From: CBDCXF01 sp965223755
GTDB taxonomy: Bacteria > Acidobacteriota > Thermoanaerobaculia > Multivoradales > JAHEKO01
DNA: 64,000 nt
Assembly: GCA_965223755.1 (NCBI GenBank)
Contig: CBDCXF010000001.1
Location: 1-64,000 of the forward strand
Direction of reading: 5' to 3'
A model generated the notes under the pieces. That model made no database searches. It saw only the letters and a program-made list of their open reading frames with translations, and was not told where the DNA came from. A program made the translations under genes and the position numbers. Shown here one piece after another: positions 50,696-60,167 of the stretch. How positions within the stretch are numbered: the stretch's first letter is position 1; each line of letters starts with the position of its first letter.

Positions 50696-53600
50696 TAGCA
50701 CCGCTGCCTTCCTCCTTTTGGTAAATAGATGAAGTAGCCTCGGTGCGTGTCGTCGCGAAGTGGCCTGCCTTTGGCGATCCTAAGGTCGTTCTCGAATTGA
50801 ATCGCCCAGGAATTGCTCGCCTCCGATCCTTCGAGCGCACCACCCAAAATTGCCTTGACGTGGCCGAACTCGTGAAAGACTGCCTCATCCAGAGTGATGT
50901 TGAAAACGTTTTTGCGAAATCCTTTGCTACCAGGCACATCAAAGAGGCTTGGTACGCCCAATCTCGACACCGTCCTTGGATTGACGATAACTTCGATTAC
51001 CCCTTCGATGACCTCCGTTTTTGCTCCTCCAAACCCAGTAAGCGGGGACGAGGTTGTTGCGAAACTGACATTTCTATGATCGTTGACGATTCTAGCCAGG
51101 TTTCTCTCCACGATGTTGCGGTTAACCGTTTTTTCGAGAGATGACGACACGTTTCTAACCACAAAACTACCGTCTTTTTGCTTTCTTACTGTGAGTTGCA
51201 GATCGGAGCCCGCTTCTTTCAGGATGCGATTGAGGATCTTCAAGTCTTCTGCGTTGGCTAGAACGATTCGTTCGCCTTGGGGATCGACTAAGTTGAGCGG
51301 GTTGTTGGCGACGTAGGAGAACGCGTTCCACAACTGCGGGGTCGCTATTGCCGCTCGAATGTGCGGCACTGGATCCACTCCCAAAAACCTCCCCAAATAC
51401 GGACTGCAATACCTGGCGTGCATGTAATCCAGGTCCTGCCGGTCCGCCTTGAGGTTGCCGTTGATCTCAGCCACGAAGTGGGCTCCATCGGCAACGACAA
51501 AGTCGTTACCGAGTTCAATCCACTCGCCTGCGGTGAACCGCACTTCACTGGCACTCGTGACGGAGGTGTCTTGGGAGGTGACGGCATCGCATCCGATGAT
51601 TTGCTGGCCGGTGGAGAGGGTTTGGTTGTTGACGGTCGTGGTTCCCGATCCGCAGCCACCCGAGAGGTGTTCGTCTCTCTCATGTCCGGTGAATTGCAGC
51701 TGCTCGGGATCGAGGAGGGTGACTTCTTCGCCAAAGGGCAGGTAGTCGCGCCTCTTGACGATGCTGCGGTCTGGGAGCGACCAGGCTCTGGGGGTGCCCA
51801 GATGGTCCAAGTGAGCATGACGGGTTTGCCCGCCCTGGACTCGGGCCAGGAGCTGGCCTTCTCTTCTGATGTATTCCTTCTCTTGGGTGAGAGCGGTCTT
51901 GAAAGCCCCCTCGGTGTAGGTCTGGAGAATCTGGTTATCGAGGTCTCTGAGCATCCAGCGACCCGACATCTGGGTGTCGGAGCCATTGGCTTGGAGGATG
52001 CCAATGCGCTCGTCGTCCGCGGTGTAGACGTAGGACTGGTTGGTGTTGTCATCTTTGAGGCGGTTCTGGACGTTTAAGGCATCGTAGGTGTAGGTCGCCG
52101 TGCCCCACCCGGTCAGGTTTCCCGCGTTGTCGTAGGAGATGGGGCGGTAGGGGGCGCCCATGAGGCGGTTGGTGGCAGGGTCGGTGGGATTGGTGCGAGG
52201 AAGGCCCATGGCGGAAGCGGCAATGCGGTTGCCGAAAGCGTCGTAGGTGTTGGTTTCGGTGGCAAGCCCGTTGCTGGTGCTGACTTCGCTGTAGGTCAAG
52301 CGGGAGACCGAATCGTAGTCAAACAAACTGGTGCCGATGTCAGTAATGTTGCCTGCGCCGTCATAGAGGTAGGTACCGGTGTCAAATTGAGCCGAGGTTG
52401 ATCCGGTTGTGCGAATTCTCGCCGGGCGACGCATGCGGCTGGGATCGGCGTGCCAGACGTCGTCGACGTTGTTGGCGTGGTCGATACGCGAGAGCATCAG
52501 GTTGGGGTGGTAGTCGAGGGTAGCGTAGCCCACCACCGAGTCGAGCAATCCCTGGTCGTACTGGTACTCGACTTCCGGCGTGGTGCAATCGCAGGTGGAT
52601 GGGTAGCAAAGCCAGGTGTCTTGGCCGATGTCGTCCCAGTTGTAGCCGAGGGTGAAGAGCAAGGCGCCATCGCGGTAGGTGTCGCGCTTGGACACTCTGC
52701 CGCCGGTCTGGCGGTAGGTGTAGATCTCTTCGATTTCGACTGTCGGGGTCCCGGAAATCCCAGGGAGGCGGTTGAAGCGGCGCGCTTTCCACAGCTTGCC
52801 GCGGCGCTTGTCGGTGGTGCCGGTCTCTTCGCCGTACTCAAATTCCTTAAGGGTGATTCCACCACCGCTCAACGAGGTGATTCGCTCGGCACGATCGTAG
52901 ACGAAGGTAAGGTTAGTGCCAGCATCACTCTTCTGAGTGGCGTTGCCACGGGCATCGTAGCCCGAGTAGGTCACAGTGGCTGATTTCTCCGGATGAGTCT
53001 CCGACGTGAGAAAACCCCGTCCGTCGTATTGAAACTGGCGATTCTGAGTGGTCACGCCATCGGTCATCGACACCGACGTGAGGCGCCCCGCTGGGTCGTA
53101 GCCGTAGGTGGTTACCGTGCCGTTCGCCTCGGTGACCTTAAAGAGACGTCCTTGACGGTCGTACTCCTCCGTGGTGGTCTGCGGCACCTCACCGCTGCCG
53201 GTCTGAATGTTGACCGTGCGGTCGACGAGTCGCACTCCCGTGTAGGCGAGGCTGACCGCGTGGGCGGCTCCGTCCGGCGGCACAATCGTGCCCGCTCGGC
53301 CGAACTGGTCGTAGCTTTGGTAGTCGGTCCAACTCGCCGGCGCCCCCGTCCAGGTGGTGGAGACCCGGTCGGTGAAGCCGCGGACGGTGTAGTCGGTGTC
53401 GCGCCGGTTCCAGTCGATGCCCCCAGGCAAGCGCCGATCTTCTCGCATCACCCGCCCCATACCGTCGAAAAAGAGTCGGCTTTCGGTCATTTTGACCACC
53501 GCTTGAGGTCCGCAGCTCTGCTGCGAGCCGCTCCACTGAATGATGTCGACTTGCGCCGGGGTGCTTCCCGAAGCGTTGATGTAGACGTATTCCGTCCTCG

Positions 53601-55932
53601 CTCCATGCACGCCGGCTGCGGGTTTGGCCTCGATTGGGCGGCTAAGGGAGTCGTAGTCGAAGTGAGTTGCAACCTCGGCAGAGTCGCGAGACACAGTAGG
53701 CAGCCCAGTATTCTGGTCAATGTCCTGGTCAAGGAACTTGAAGCCAATCCCTGGGCCGCTGGCGTGGTTGTAGCGGCTCCAGCGCACCGAGCCGTAGGCG
53801 TCCGTATAGTCGTGCTGGATTTCGTAGACCTCCTGGCTGGGAAGACTGATGGCGCATAAATCGGGATTGCTGGTGTTTAGGGTGGCCTGGTTGTCGCCAC
53901 CGAAGTAGCGTTCAAAGGTCGTGTTGCCATCGCTGTCGCGCAAATACTGCACCACCGCGTCCTTGGCTTGGCGCCCCGTACTGGCCAGGGTCCGTCTGCG
54001 CTGCAGATAGCCGGTGGCGTTTTCAAAGCAAAACTGCTCCTTGTAGGTCGTGCCGCCCTCGCTCACCGTGCGCTCATCGTAAGTCTCCAGCACCCACGGA
54101 TCGCTGGTCGCAGGGGATACGTAGCCGCCACTGGGGTAATTGCCGGTCGCCGAGTCGTAATTGGTCGTCGTGGTGCGGACGTTCCCGGAGTTGAAGTTGC
54201 CGTTGGTGGTGGCGGTGCGATAGTGCCCCAAGCCGTCGAAGCTGGAAAACACTGTTCCCGCATAGCGGTTGCCGTCATCGTGGTAGATGGTGCGCTCTTC
54301 TTGGAGCCGGCGGTTGGTGTTGTGCTCGTGGCCGAAGAGAGTGCCCGGCATCGGATTGTAGGTTCCCCAAACCGGCAGCACATCGTGGTCGTAGAGGATT
54401 CGCTGGGTCCGCGCCGGGCTGCCGGAGCACTGGTAACGGGCGTTGTAGGGGTCATCGGTGCTCTGGTCAACGCTGGTTGGATAGTGCACCACCGAATCAA
54501 AGAGGCCGCCTGTGGGTAGGTTGCGGGTGAAGGGCAGGCCGTGATCCCACTGCGCCTGTGCTGAGGTATAGCGAGTGTTGGCGCGGAAGTAGTGTTTCGA
54601 GCAGCTCCCGTCCGGGTAGGTGACGAAAGTTCGGGTCTCGTGCGGATGGTCGTCCGGGTCGGTGGTATAGCCCACCGGCTGAGGCCACATCTCGTTGTCG
54701 TAGCGCCACACTCCAGTCGGGCCGTTGGGGTCGGTGACGGTGCGCTTGACCACCGACAGCCCTTCCACTTTGGTGAACCAGCGGTTGAGATCCGGCGTGC
54801 AGCCGATCTCGTTGCAGCCGTCGGCCGAGGTGAATCCCTCAGCGGGGAGGTACCAGTCGCCGTACTCCCAAGAGATGGTGCCCAGAGTCGGCAAGGTCAA
54901 GTCGGTCAAACCACCGCCGCAGATGAGGTTGGTGAGCGTGCCGCCGAAGGTGGTGGTCATCTCATAAGTGGAGCCGTCGGGCAGAGTGAGGTCGTCCAAG
55001 AGCGGCAGAGTGTGCCAGACCGAACCTCCAGCGAGGCTCTCGTTGCAGATGTAGACGCTGCGGTCGGTGTGGGTGAGGTCGTAGGTGGCGGTGGTGCCGT
55101 CGAAGGCCGCCAGGTTGATTTGCTTGAGGCGCAGGAAGGTGGCGAAGTTGTTGTCGCCCGCGAACACCAGGGTATGGCTGCGACCGGTGGAGTCGGTGAG
55201 CGTCCACACCCAGTCGGCGCCGTTGAAGTTGATCGAGAAATCCAGCGAGTTACCAAAACGGTCCTCGATCTTGGTCGGCCACCAGGGGTGGTTGACGAAA
55301 GGGCCGCGCCAGAAGTGGTGCTTGGTACCGTCCGGGTATTCGATGAGAACGTTGTCGGCGTCGACTTCGGTCAGCCGCAGATAGCTGCCGTCACGGGTAT
55401 AGAGTGTGGACGTCGAACCATCGTTCTCGCCTTCGTGGAGTTGCTGGTAGAAGTAGTGCTGGCTGCCGTCCGAGTCGACGTAGAGCCATTGGTTGACGGT
55501 GTTTTGCCAACGCAAGGCGAGCGGGAGATTGGATTGGGGCGGCAGAACCATGCCGAAGTGCATCGACCAGCCGATGCCGGCGTTGGAGTCGATTGCCGGG
55601 TGGCCGATGCGCTCGGTGTACTCCCAGTAGCGGTTGGGGTCCGAGGACGGGACGGTGTTGGTTTCGTAGGTCCAGGCGTTGGAGTTGTAGTGGAGGGTAA
55701 AGCGGTAGGAAAAACCGCCACCCACCGGGTACTCCTGGCCGATGGGGATGGCTACGGTGAGGTTGCCGTTGAAGAGCGAAACGTTGTCCAGGTCGCCGAC
55801 CGCGTAGGCTTTCTCAGGCGTGAACCCCTTGGCGAAGTTCTCGAGATCTTGAGCTGCGCCCGGCTGGACGCCCATGAGAACGGCCCCGCTAGCGATGGAA
55901 ACCCCAACAACACAACGAACAAAACAACGCAT
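50695..55932 (-). CDS. Exported RHS-repeat protein with C-terminal HExxH metallopeptidase-like tip
   Basis: 1745 residues. A Sec signal ends in GAAQ. The body has many YD/RHS motifs ('YDRQGRLFKVTEANGTVTTY', 'YDPAGRLTSVSMTDGVTT', 'YDGRGFLTSETHPEKS'). Near 1440-1520 an insert resembles a coathanger-type beta domain ('VNNQTLSTGQQIIGCDAV'). The RHS core ends 'ARYCSPYLGRFLGVDPVP' and 'YVANNPLNLVDPQGE' (about 1550). The unique tip of about 195 residues has 'LDEAVFHEFGHVKAI', with HEFGH at 1687-1691, a zinc metallopeptidase motif. The tip DNA is AT-richer than the core, typical of exchanged RHS tips. A coupled lipoprotein follows. Confidence 0.9.
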   Translation of the reverse strand: MRCFVRCVVGVSIASGAVLMGVQPGAAQDLENFAKGFTPEKAYAVGDLDNVSLFNGNLTVAIPIGQEYPVGGGFSYRFTLHYNSNAWTYETNTVPSSDPNRYWEYTERIGHPAIDSNAGIGWSMHFGMVLPPQSNLPLALRWQNTVNQWLYVDSDGSQHYFYQQLHEGENDGSTSTLYTRDGSYLRLTEVDADNVLIEYPDGTKHHFWRGPFVNHPWWPTKIEDRFGNSLDFSINFNGADWVWTLTDSTGRSHTLVFAGDNNFATFLRLKQINLAAFDGTTATYDLTHTDRSVYICNESLAGGSVWHTLPLLDDLTLPDGSTYEMTTTFGGTLTNLICGGGLTDLTLPTLGTISWEYGDWYLPAEGFTSADGCNEIGCTPDLNRWFTKVEGLSVVKRTVTDPNGPTGVWRYDNEMWPQPVGYTTDPDDHPHETRTFVTYPDGSCSKHYFRANTRYTSAQAQWDHGLPFTRNLPTGGLFDSVVHYPTSVDQSTDDPYNARYQCSGSPARTQRILYDHDVLPVWGTYNPMPGTLFGHEHNTNRRLQEERTIYHDDGNRYAGTVFSSFDGLGHYRTATTNGNFNSGNVRTTTTNYDSATGNYPSGGYVSPATSDPWVLETYDERTVSEGGTTYKEQFCFENATGYLQRRRTLASTGRQAKDAVVQYLRDSDGNTTFERYFGGDNQATLNTSNPDLCAISLPSQEVYEIQHDYTDAYGSVRWSRYNHASGPGIGFKFLDQDIDQNTGLPTVSRDSAEVATHFDYDSLSRPIEAKPAAGVHGARTEYVYINASGSTPAQVDIIQWSGSQQSCGPQAVVKMTESRLFFDGMGRVMREDRRLPGGIDWNRRDTDYTVRGFTDRVSTTWTGAPASWTDYQSYDQFGRAGTIVPPDGAAHAVSLAYTGVRLVDRTVNIQTGSGEVPQTTTEEYDRQGRLFKVTEANGTVTTYGYDPAGRLTSVSMTDGVTTQNRQFQYDGRGFLTSETHPEKSATVTYSGYDARGNATQKSDAGTNLTFVYDRAERITSLSGGGITLKEFEYGEETGTTDKRRGKLWKARRFNRLPGISGTPTVEIEEIYTYRQTGGRVSKRDTYRDGALLFTLGYNWDDIGQDTWLCYPSTCDCTTPEVEYQYDQGLLDSVVGYATLDYHPNLMLSRIDHANNVDDVWHADPSRMRRPARIRTTGSTSAQFDTGTYLYDGAGNITDIGTSLFDYDSVSRLTYSEVSTSNGLATETNTYDAFGNRIAASAMGLPRTNPTDPATNRLMGAPYRPISYDNAGNLTGWGTATYTYDALNVQNRLKDDNTNQSYVYTADDERIGILQANGSDTQMSGRWMLRDLDNQILQTYTEGAFKTALTQEKEYIRREGQLLARVQGGQTRHAHLDHLGTPRAWSLPDRSIVKRRDYLPFGEEVTLLDPEQLQFTGHERDEHLSGGCGSGTTTVNNQTLSTGQQIIGCDAVTSQDTSVTSASEVRFTAGEWIELGNDFVVADGAHFVAEINGNLKADRQDLDYMHARYCSPYLGRFLGVDPVPHIRAAIATPQLWNAFSYVANNPLNLVDPQGERIVLANAEDLKILNRILKEAGSDLQLTVRKQKDGSFVVRNVSSSLEKTVNRNIVERNLARIVNDHRNVSFATTSSPLTGFGGAKTEVIEGVIEVIVNPRTVSRLGVPSLFDVPGSKGFRKNVFNITLDEAVFHEFGHVKAILGGALEGSEASNSWAIQFENDLRIAKGRPLRDDTHRGYFIYLPKGGRQRC

Positions 55933-56005
55933 CTAGCCCCCTCCACATAGAAGACGCCCGGCGGACGCCGGGGGTTCCGAAGACCGCCGGTATTAGGATG
56001 TCTTG

Positions 56006-56034
56006 ACTATACGATTTCCGTATAGGCGATGCAA
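56006..56034 (-). promoter_or_regulatory. Promoter of the RHS gene with overlapping palindrome
   Basis: On the minus strand TTGCAT (56034-56029), 17 bases, TATAGT (56011-56006). A perfect 7-bp inverted repeat CTATACG-GAAAT-CGTATAG (56007-56025) covers the -10 and most of the spacer, so it may be an operator. The start codon is about 65 bases downstream of the likely transcription start. Confidence 0.65.
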
Positions 56035-56070
56035 CATTGCGGTGCGTGATACTTCACTGTTGAAGGCCTA

Positions 56071-57054
56071 TTAGTGTTCATCAAGATGGTCCCAACCGCC
56101 GCGATCGAGAAGCCGGGTTTGGCCGTCATGGGTGATCGCAATGGAGGAGGCCTCAAGGACTCTACCGATTTGCGTGCCCTCCAGTTCCGCCGGTAAATGA
56201 GTGTAGGCCGGCGTGGCGACAAGGAGCACGTAATCCTCTCCGCCACTCAGGGCAATCGCGAGGGGGTCGATGTCGAGCGCGGCGCACAGACTTTGATGGT
56301 GTGGAGCGAAGGGTAGGCGGGCGGCGTCGATTTCAGCACCGACTCCGGAAGCTTCCAGCAGGCGGTGGAGGTCGAGGCTGAGGCCGTCGGAGATGTCGAT
56401 GGCGGCGGCGCGGGGGAGAGTCGCAGCCCACCGACCGGCTTCCAAATGGGGCGTGGGGAACAAATGGCGGTGAACGGCCCGCCACGCCGCTTCCAATTCG
56501 ACGTCGCCTAGATCGAAGGGCAGTTTGGGATCGGGGTTCTGATCGAGCCAGGCCCACGGTTGTCCGCTGACTTGCAACAGATGGCGACCGAGTGCCGACT
56601 CGCCAATCGTTCCAGTCAGCCACAGGAGGTCACCGGCTTGGGCGTTCTGGCGCCTGGGCGATCGGCTGTCGGGCGCCAACTCTCCCAGCAACATCAGAGA
56701 GAAAACCGGGGAAGGCGCACTGCCGGTGTCGCCGCCGCAAATCTCGACCCCGGCCGATGCACACTCGGCCATCAAAGTGTCGACGAAGAGATTCAGAGGG
56801 TAGCCGTGCGGTACTGCGACGTTGAGGAAACCAAACCTCGGAACCGCACCGCCGGCCGCGAGGTCGGAGAGGTTGACCGCCAGAAGCCGCTTGGCGACAA
56901 CGTGCGGCGGCGCGTCGGCGGGGAGATGAACGCCGGGGATCTGGTGGTCACCGGTGACGATCCACTTGCCAGAGGGAAGCTCGGCGATGTCGTCGCCAAT
57001 CTTAGGCGCGTGTTGGCGTAGACGCTCGATGAGTTGGCGCTCGCTTGCGGTCAC
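56071..57054 (-). CDS. thiL: Thiamine-monophosphate kinase
   Basis: 327 residues from a GTG. 'GDDIAELPSGKWIVTGDHQI', 'HVVAKRLLAVNLSDLAAGGA', 'CGGDTGSAPSPVFSLMLLGE', 'DLLWLTGTIGESALGRHLL' and 'DISDGLSLDLHRLLEASGVG' are the ThiL blocks with Mg-ATP-binding aspartates. It phosphorylates thiamine monophosphate to the diphosphate. The first block has GDHQIPGVH where T-D-x-x-V-E-G-V-H is common. It lies 21 bases downstream of lon, same strand. Confidence 0.92.
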   Translation of the reverse strand: MTASERQLIERLRQHAPKIGDDIAELPSGKWIVTGDHQIPGVHLPADAPPHVVAKRLLAVNLSDLAAGGAVPRFGFLNVAVPHGYPLNLFVDTLMAECASAGVEICGGDTGSAPSPVFSLMLLGELAPDSRSPRRQNAQAGDLLWLTGTIGESALGRHLLQVSGQPWAWLDQNPDPKLPFDLGDVELEAAWRAVHRHLFPTPHLEAGRWAATLPRAAAIDISDGLSLDLHRLLEASGVGAEIDAARLPFAPHHQSLCAALDIDPLAIALSGGEDYVLLVATPAYTHLPAELEGTQIGRVLEASSIAITHDGQTRLLDRGGWDHLDEH

Positions 57055-57075
57055 AAAAGACTTCCTAGAAAGGCC

Positions 57076-59406
57076 CTAAATGAGCGCTTGATCCACGACG
57101 TCATCCAAGGTGCCGGCGTAGAGAATCTTGAGTTCATTCAGCCAAGGCTCTTTGAGGGCTTCGACGTCAGCGCGGTTGCGTGCCGGCAGGATCAATTTGC
57201 CGATTCCAGCGCCATGGGCGGCGAGGAGCTTCTCGCGCACTCCGCCGACGGAGAGAACCTCGCCGCGAAGAGTCAGTTCACCGGTCATCGCCAGGCGGTG
57301 ATCAACCGGGCGATCGGTCGCCAAGGAGTGAAGCGCGGTAGCGATGGTGATGCCCGCCGAGGGGCCGTCTTTGGGGATGGCACCCGCGGGTACGTGGATG
57401 TGGAAGTCGTGGTTGGCGAACAGCTCGTCGTGGTCTTCTTGACAGCGAGTGCGGACGTGGGTGAGTGCAGCCTGAGCGGACTCCCGCATGACTTCGCCCA
57501 AGTTGCCGGTAAGAACCAAGCTGCCGCTACCCGGGACCGCCGTTGCTTCAATAACCAGAATGTCACCGCCGACCGGCGTCCAAGCCAGCCCGGTGGCGAC
57601 GCCGACGCGGGCGCGGTCGAGCATCTCTTCGCTGGTGTGGCGGGGTGGCCCCAGCAGTTCGCGCAGTCGAGCCTTGCCGATCCAGGGCGTGTCCGAATCG
57701 GTCTCGCCAGTGACCACTTCGAGGGCGCGTTTGCGACAGACGCGGGCCAATTCCCGATCCAACTGGCGTACTCCTGCTTCACGGGTGTAGTCGCGAATCG
57801 TCAGCCGCAACGAAGCATCTGAGAAACGAACCTGGGAACGCTTGAGTCCAGCCTCTACGACCTGTTTGGGGAGTAGGTGGCGCCGGGCGATGGCCAGCTT
57901 TTCTTCAGGCGAGTATCCGCTCAGAGGCAGAATCTCCAGCCGATCGCGCAGCGCAATGGGAATGGTGTCGGCCTGGTTGGCGGTGGTGAGGAAGAGAACG
58001 CGGCTCAGGTCGACGCCGACTCCCAAGAAGTGGTCGCGAAAGGCGTGGTTCTGCTCCGGATCGAGGACTTCGAGGAGCGCCGAGGTGGAATCGCCACGAA
58101 AGTCGGAGGCCAGTTTGTCGATCTCGTCGAGCACGAAGACGGGATTGTCGGCTTGAGCTTGAATCAAGCCCAGGACAATGCGTCCCGGTAGGGCACCCAC
58201 GTAAGTGCGGCGGTGACCGCGGATTTCGGCTTCGTCGTGAACTCCGCCCAATGCCGCCTGGACGAACGGTCGGCCGGTAGCTTCGGCTACCGACTTGCCG
58301 AGTGATGTTTTGCCGACGCCGGGAGGCCCGAGCAGGCACAGAATCGGCCCGTGGGCGTCAGGATTGAGGCGCCGGACCGCCAGAAACTCGAGCAGTCGCT
58401 GTTTGGGTTCGGCCAAGCCGTAGTGGTGCCGGTCCAGCACTTCTGAAACGGCTTCGAGGTCGAGGGACTCTTCGGCTGATTTGCCCCATGGCACCGCCAC
58501 CAGAGCGTCGAGGTGGTTGCGCAGTAGATTGGTCTCGATGCTTTCTGGGTGTGCCCTTTCGAGTCTCTCAAGCTGTCTCTCAAACTCTTCGCGTACCGCG
58601 TCCGGTGGGTTGAGCGCCTCCATTTGTTCTCGGTAGCGAGTCAGCTCCGCCGCCGCCCAGTCGCCCTCTGAGAGCTCGGCTCGGATGGCTCTAAGCTGCC
58701 GGCGCAAGAAGCTCTCACGGTGGCTGCGGTCAAACTCGCTCCGAGTCTGCTCGTGCAGTTCCTGCTCGGCGTCGGCCATCTCCGACTCGACGCCCACCAT
58801 GCCACCCACCAGGCGCATTTTTTCGATCGGGTCGGTGGCCTCCAGAACTTGCTGCCCCGCCTCGACGCCCAAGTCGATGTTGGCCGCCGCCAGATACGCG
58901 AGTTGAAGTGGATCGTCGGTATCCTGTGCGAGCTTGAGGACATCCCCCGAGATGGGGCGGCCGAGGGCCGCGAGCCGTTCGAGGTTGGCGCGAATGGTGG
59001 CGCCGAGGGCGCGTGTCGAGACTGATTTCGGTGGGGTTGAGGGCTCCGGCACTCGCCCCAACTTGGCCTGTGGCGACTCTTCCTGACCCATCCAGGCGTC
59101 GACGACCGCCACGTCCAATCCCTGGACGAGCAACTGAGTGGCGCCGTCCGGCAACCGCAACATGCGCACGATTGCCGCCACCGTACCCAACTGAAACGGT
59201 TGTTCATCCTCTGGATTGCGGGCGACGACCAAAAGGTGGCGGTCGCTTTCGAGAGCAGCCTGAACCGCATTCTGCTGGTCGGAGCGGTGCACCGCGACGC
59301 GCACCATTGTGGACGGAAAGAGGACCCTGTTGTCGAGGATCAGAACGGGAAGAATGCGCCGTTCAAAGGATGGATTTTGAGTCGGGTCGACCTCGGATCC
59401 GGGCAC
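57076..59406 (-). CDS. lon: ATP-dependent protease Lon
   Basis: 776 residues from a GTG. An N-terminal LON substrate domain ('LPVLILDNRVLFPSTMVRVA'), a coiled region, an AAA+ domain ('LLGPPGVGKTSLGKSVAEAT', 'NPVFVLDEIDKLASDF') and a C-terminal protease with the Ser-Lys dyad ('IPKDGPSAGITIATALHSLA' for Ser). Length is slightly short for Lon but complete. It degrades damaged and regulatory proteins in the cytoplasm. Tandem heptanucleotide repeats lie just upstream (59429-59491). Confidence 0.95.
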   Translation of the reverse strand: MPGSEVDPTQNPSFERRILPVLILDNRVLFPSTMVRVAVHRSDQQNAVQAALESDRHLLVVARNPEDEQPFQLGTVAAIVRMLRLPDGATQLLVQGLDVAVVDAWMGQEESPQAKLGRVPEPSTPPKSVSTRALGATIRANLERLAALGRPISGDVLKLAQDTDDPLQLAYLAAANIDLGVEAGQQVLEATDPIEKMRLVGGMVGVESEMADAEQELHEQTRSEFDRSHRESFLRRQLRAIRAELSEGDWAAAELTRYREQMEALNPPDAVREEFERQLERLERAHPESIETNLLRNHLDALVAVPWGKSAEESLDLEAVSEVLDRHHYGLAEPKQRLLEFLAVRRLNPDAHGPILCLLGPPGVGKTSLGKSVAEATGRPFVQAALGGVHDEAEIRGHRRTYVGALPGRIVLGLIQAQADNPVFVLDEIDKLASDFRGDSTSALLEVLDPEQNHAFRDHFLGVGVDLSRVLFLTTANQADTIPIALRDRLEILPLSGYSPEEKLAIARRHLLPKQVVEAGLKRSQVRFSDASLRLTIRDYTREAGVRQLDRELARVCRKRALEVVTGETDSDTPWIGKARLRELLGPPRHTSEEMLDRARVGVATGLAWTPVGGDILVIEATAVPGSGSLVLTGNLGEVMRESAQAALTHVRTRCQEDHDELFANHDFHIHVPAGAIPKDGPSAGITIATALHSLATDRPVDHRLAMTGELTLRGEVLSVGGVREKLLAAHGAGIGKLILPARNRADVEALKEPWLNELKILYAGTLDDVVDQALI

Positions 59407-59428
59407 CCGTCGATTGTACCGTCACCAG

Positions 59429-59491
59429 GTTAGTGGTTAGTGGTTAGTGGTTAGTGGTTAGTGGTTAGTGGTTAGTGGGTAGTGGGTAGTG
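59429..59491 (+). repeat. Heptanucleotide array (GTTAGTG)7(GGTAGTG)2
   Basis: Seven perfect GTTAGTG units followed by two GGTAGTG units, 22 bases upstream of the lon start codon. It fills the region where lon's promoter would be expected. Confidence 0.95.
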
Positions 59492-59493
59492 AA

Positions 59494-59676
59494 GGGACAC
59501 GTAGGGGAGGGGGCCCTTCGACGCTGCTCAGGGCAAGCTTGCTCCTCCCGCCCGGTGATGAGTGGCAGGTGACCAGTGACGGGAGAGCCGGCCGCAGTCG
59601 ACAGGCGTCCCGTAGGGGAGGGGCTTGCCCCCTCCCGCCCGGTGATGAGTGACGGGTGACCGGTGACCAGTGACGG
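59494..59676 (+). repeat. Alternating REP-like palindromes and degenerate heptamers
   Basis: Two copies of a GTAGGGGAGGG...CTCCCGCCCG palindrome (59500-59553 with about 25 extra bases in its loop, and 59611-59640), each followed by degenerate heptamers of the form GTGAnnn (59555-59582 and 59642-59676). No coding potential is seen between lon and nrdR (59407-59699). Confidence 0.8.
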
Positions 59677-59699
59677 ATACGGGGAGGTGTTCGAAGCCC

Positions 59700-60155
59700 T
59701 CAGGACTCCGTCGAGACTTCGAGGCCAGCGAGTTCGTCGCGGAATTCTTCGATGTCTTCAAAGGCGCGGTAGACGGAGGCGAAGCGAACGTAGGAAACCT
59801 GGTCGAGTTCACGCAGGGCGTCCATCACTTGTTCGCCAATGGTGGTGGAGGAGACCTCCTGCCCAACGGAAAACGAGTTCTCGACTTGATCGCAGATTTC
59901 GTCGAGTTGCTGAGCCGAGACCGGGCGCTTCTGGCAGGCGATGCGCAGACCAGCGAGTAGCTTTCTGCGGTCGAACGGTTCGCGAGTCCCGTCACGTTTC
60001 ACCACCAATTGCGGCACCTCGTCGACCGCTTCGTAGGTGGTGTAACGACGCTCGCAAGTTAAACACTCGCGCCGTCGCCGAATGGCCGCCCCGCCGCGAG
60101 CCTCGCGCGAATCCACGACCCGGTCCTGGGTCTCGCCACAAAACGGGCACTTCAT
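59700..60155 (-). CDS. nrdR: Transcriptional repressor NrdR
   Basis: 151 residues. The zinc ribbon 'MKCPFCGETQDRVVDSREAR' with 'CLTCERRYTTYE' is followed by an ATP-cone ('VKRDGTREPFDRRKLLAGL', 'IGEQVMDALRELDQVSYVRF', 'ASVYRAFEDIEEFRDEL'). It represses ribonucleotide reductase genes in response to dATP/ATP. It is 12 bases downstream of the MglA-like gene on the same strand. Confidence 0.96.
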   Translation of the reverse strand: MKCPFCGETQDRVVDSREARGGAAIRRRRECLTCERRYTTYEAVDEVPQLVVKRDGTREPFDRRKLLAGLRIACQKRPVSAQQLDEICDQVENSFSVGQEVSSTTIGEQVMDALRELDQVSYVRFASVYRAFEDIEEFRDELAGLEVSTES

Positions 60156-60167
60156 GCTGAAGGGTGC

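Noticed and set aside
54592..55950. 452-codon plus-strand frame opposite the RHS gene
   Set aside because: Val/Gly/Arg-rich low-complexity translation typical of the complement of RHS repeats; the minus strand has clear YD repeats and a signal peptide.
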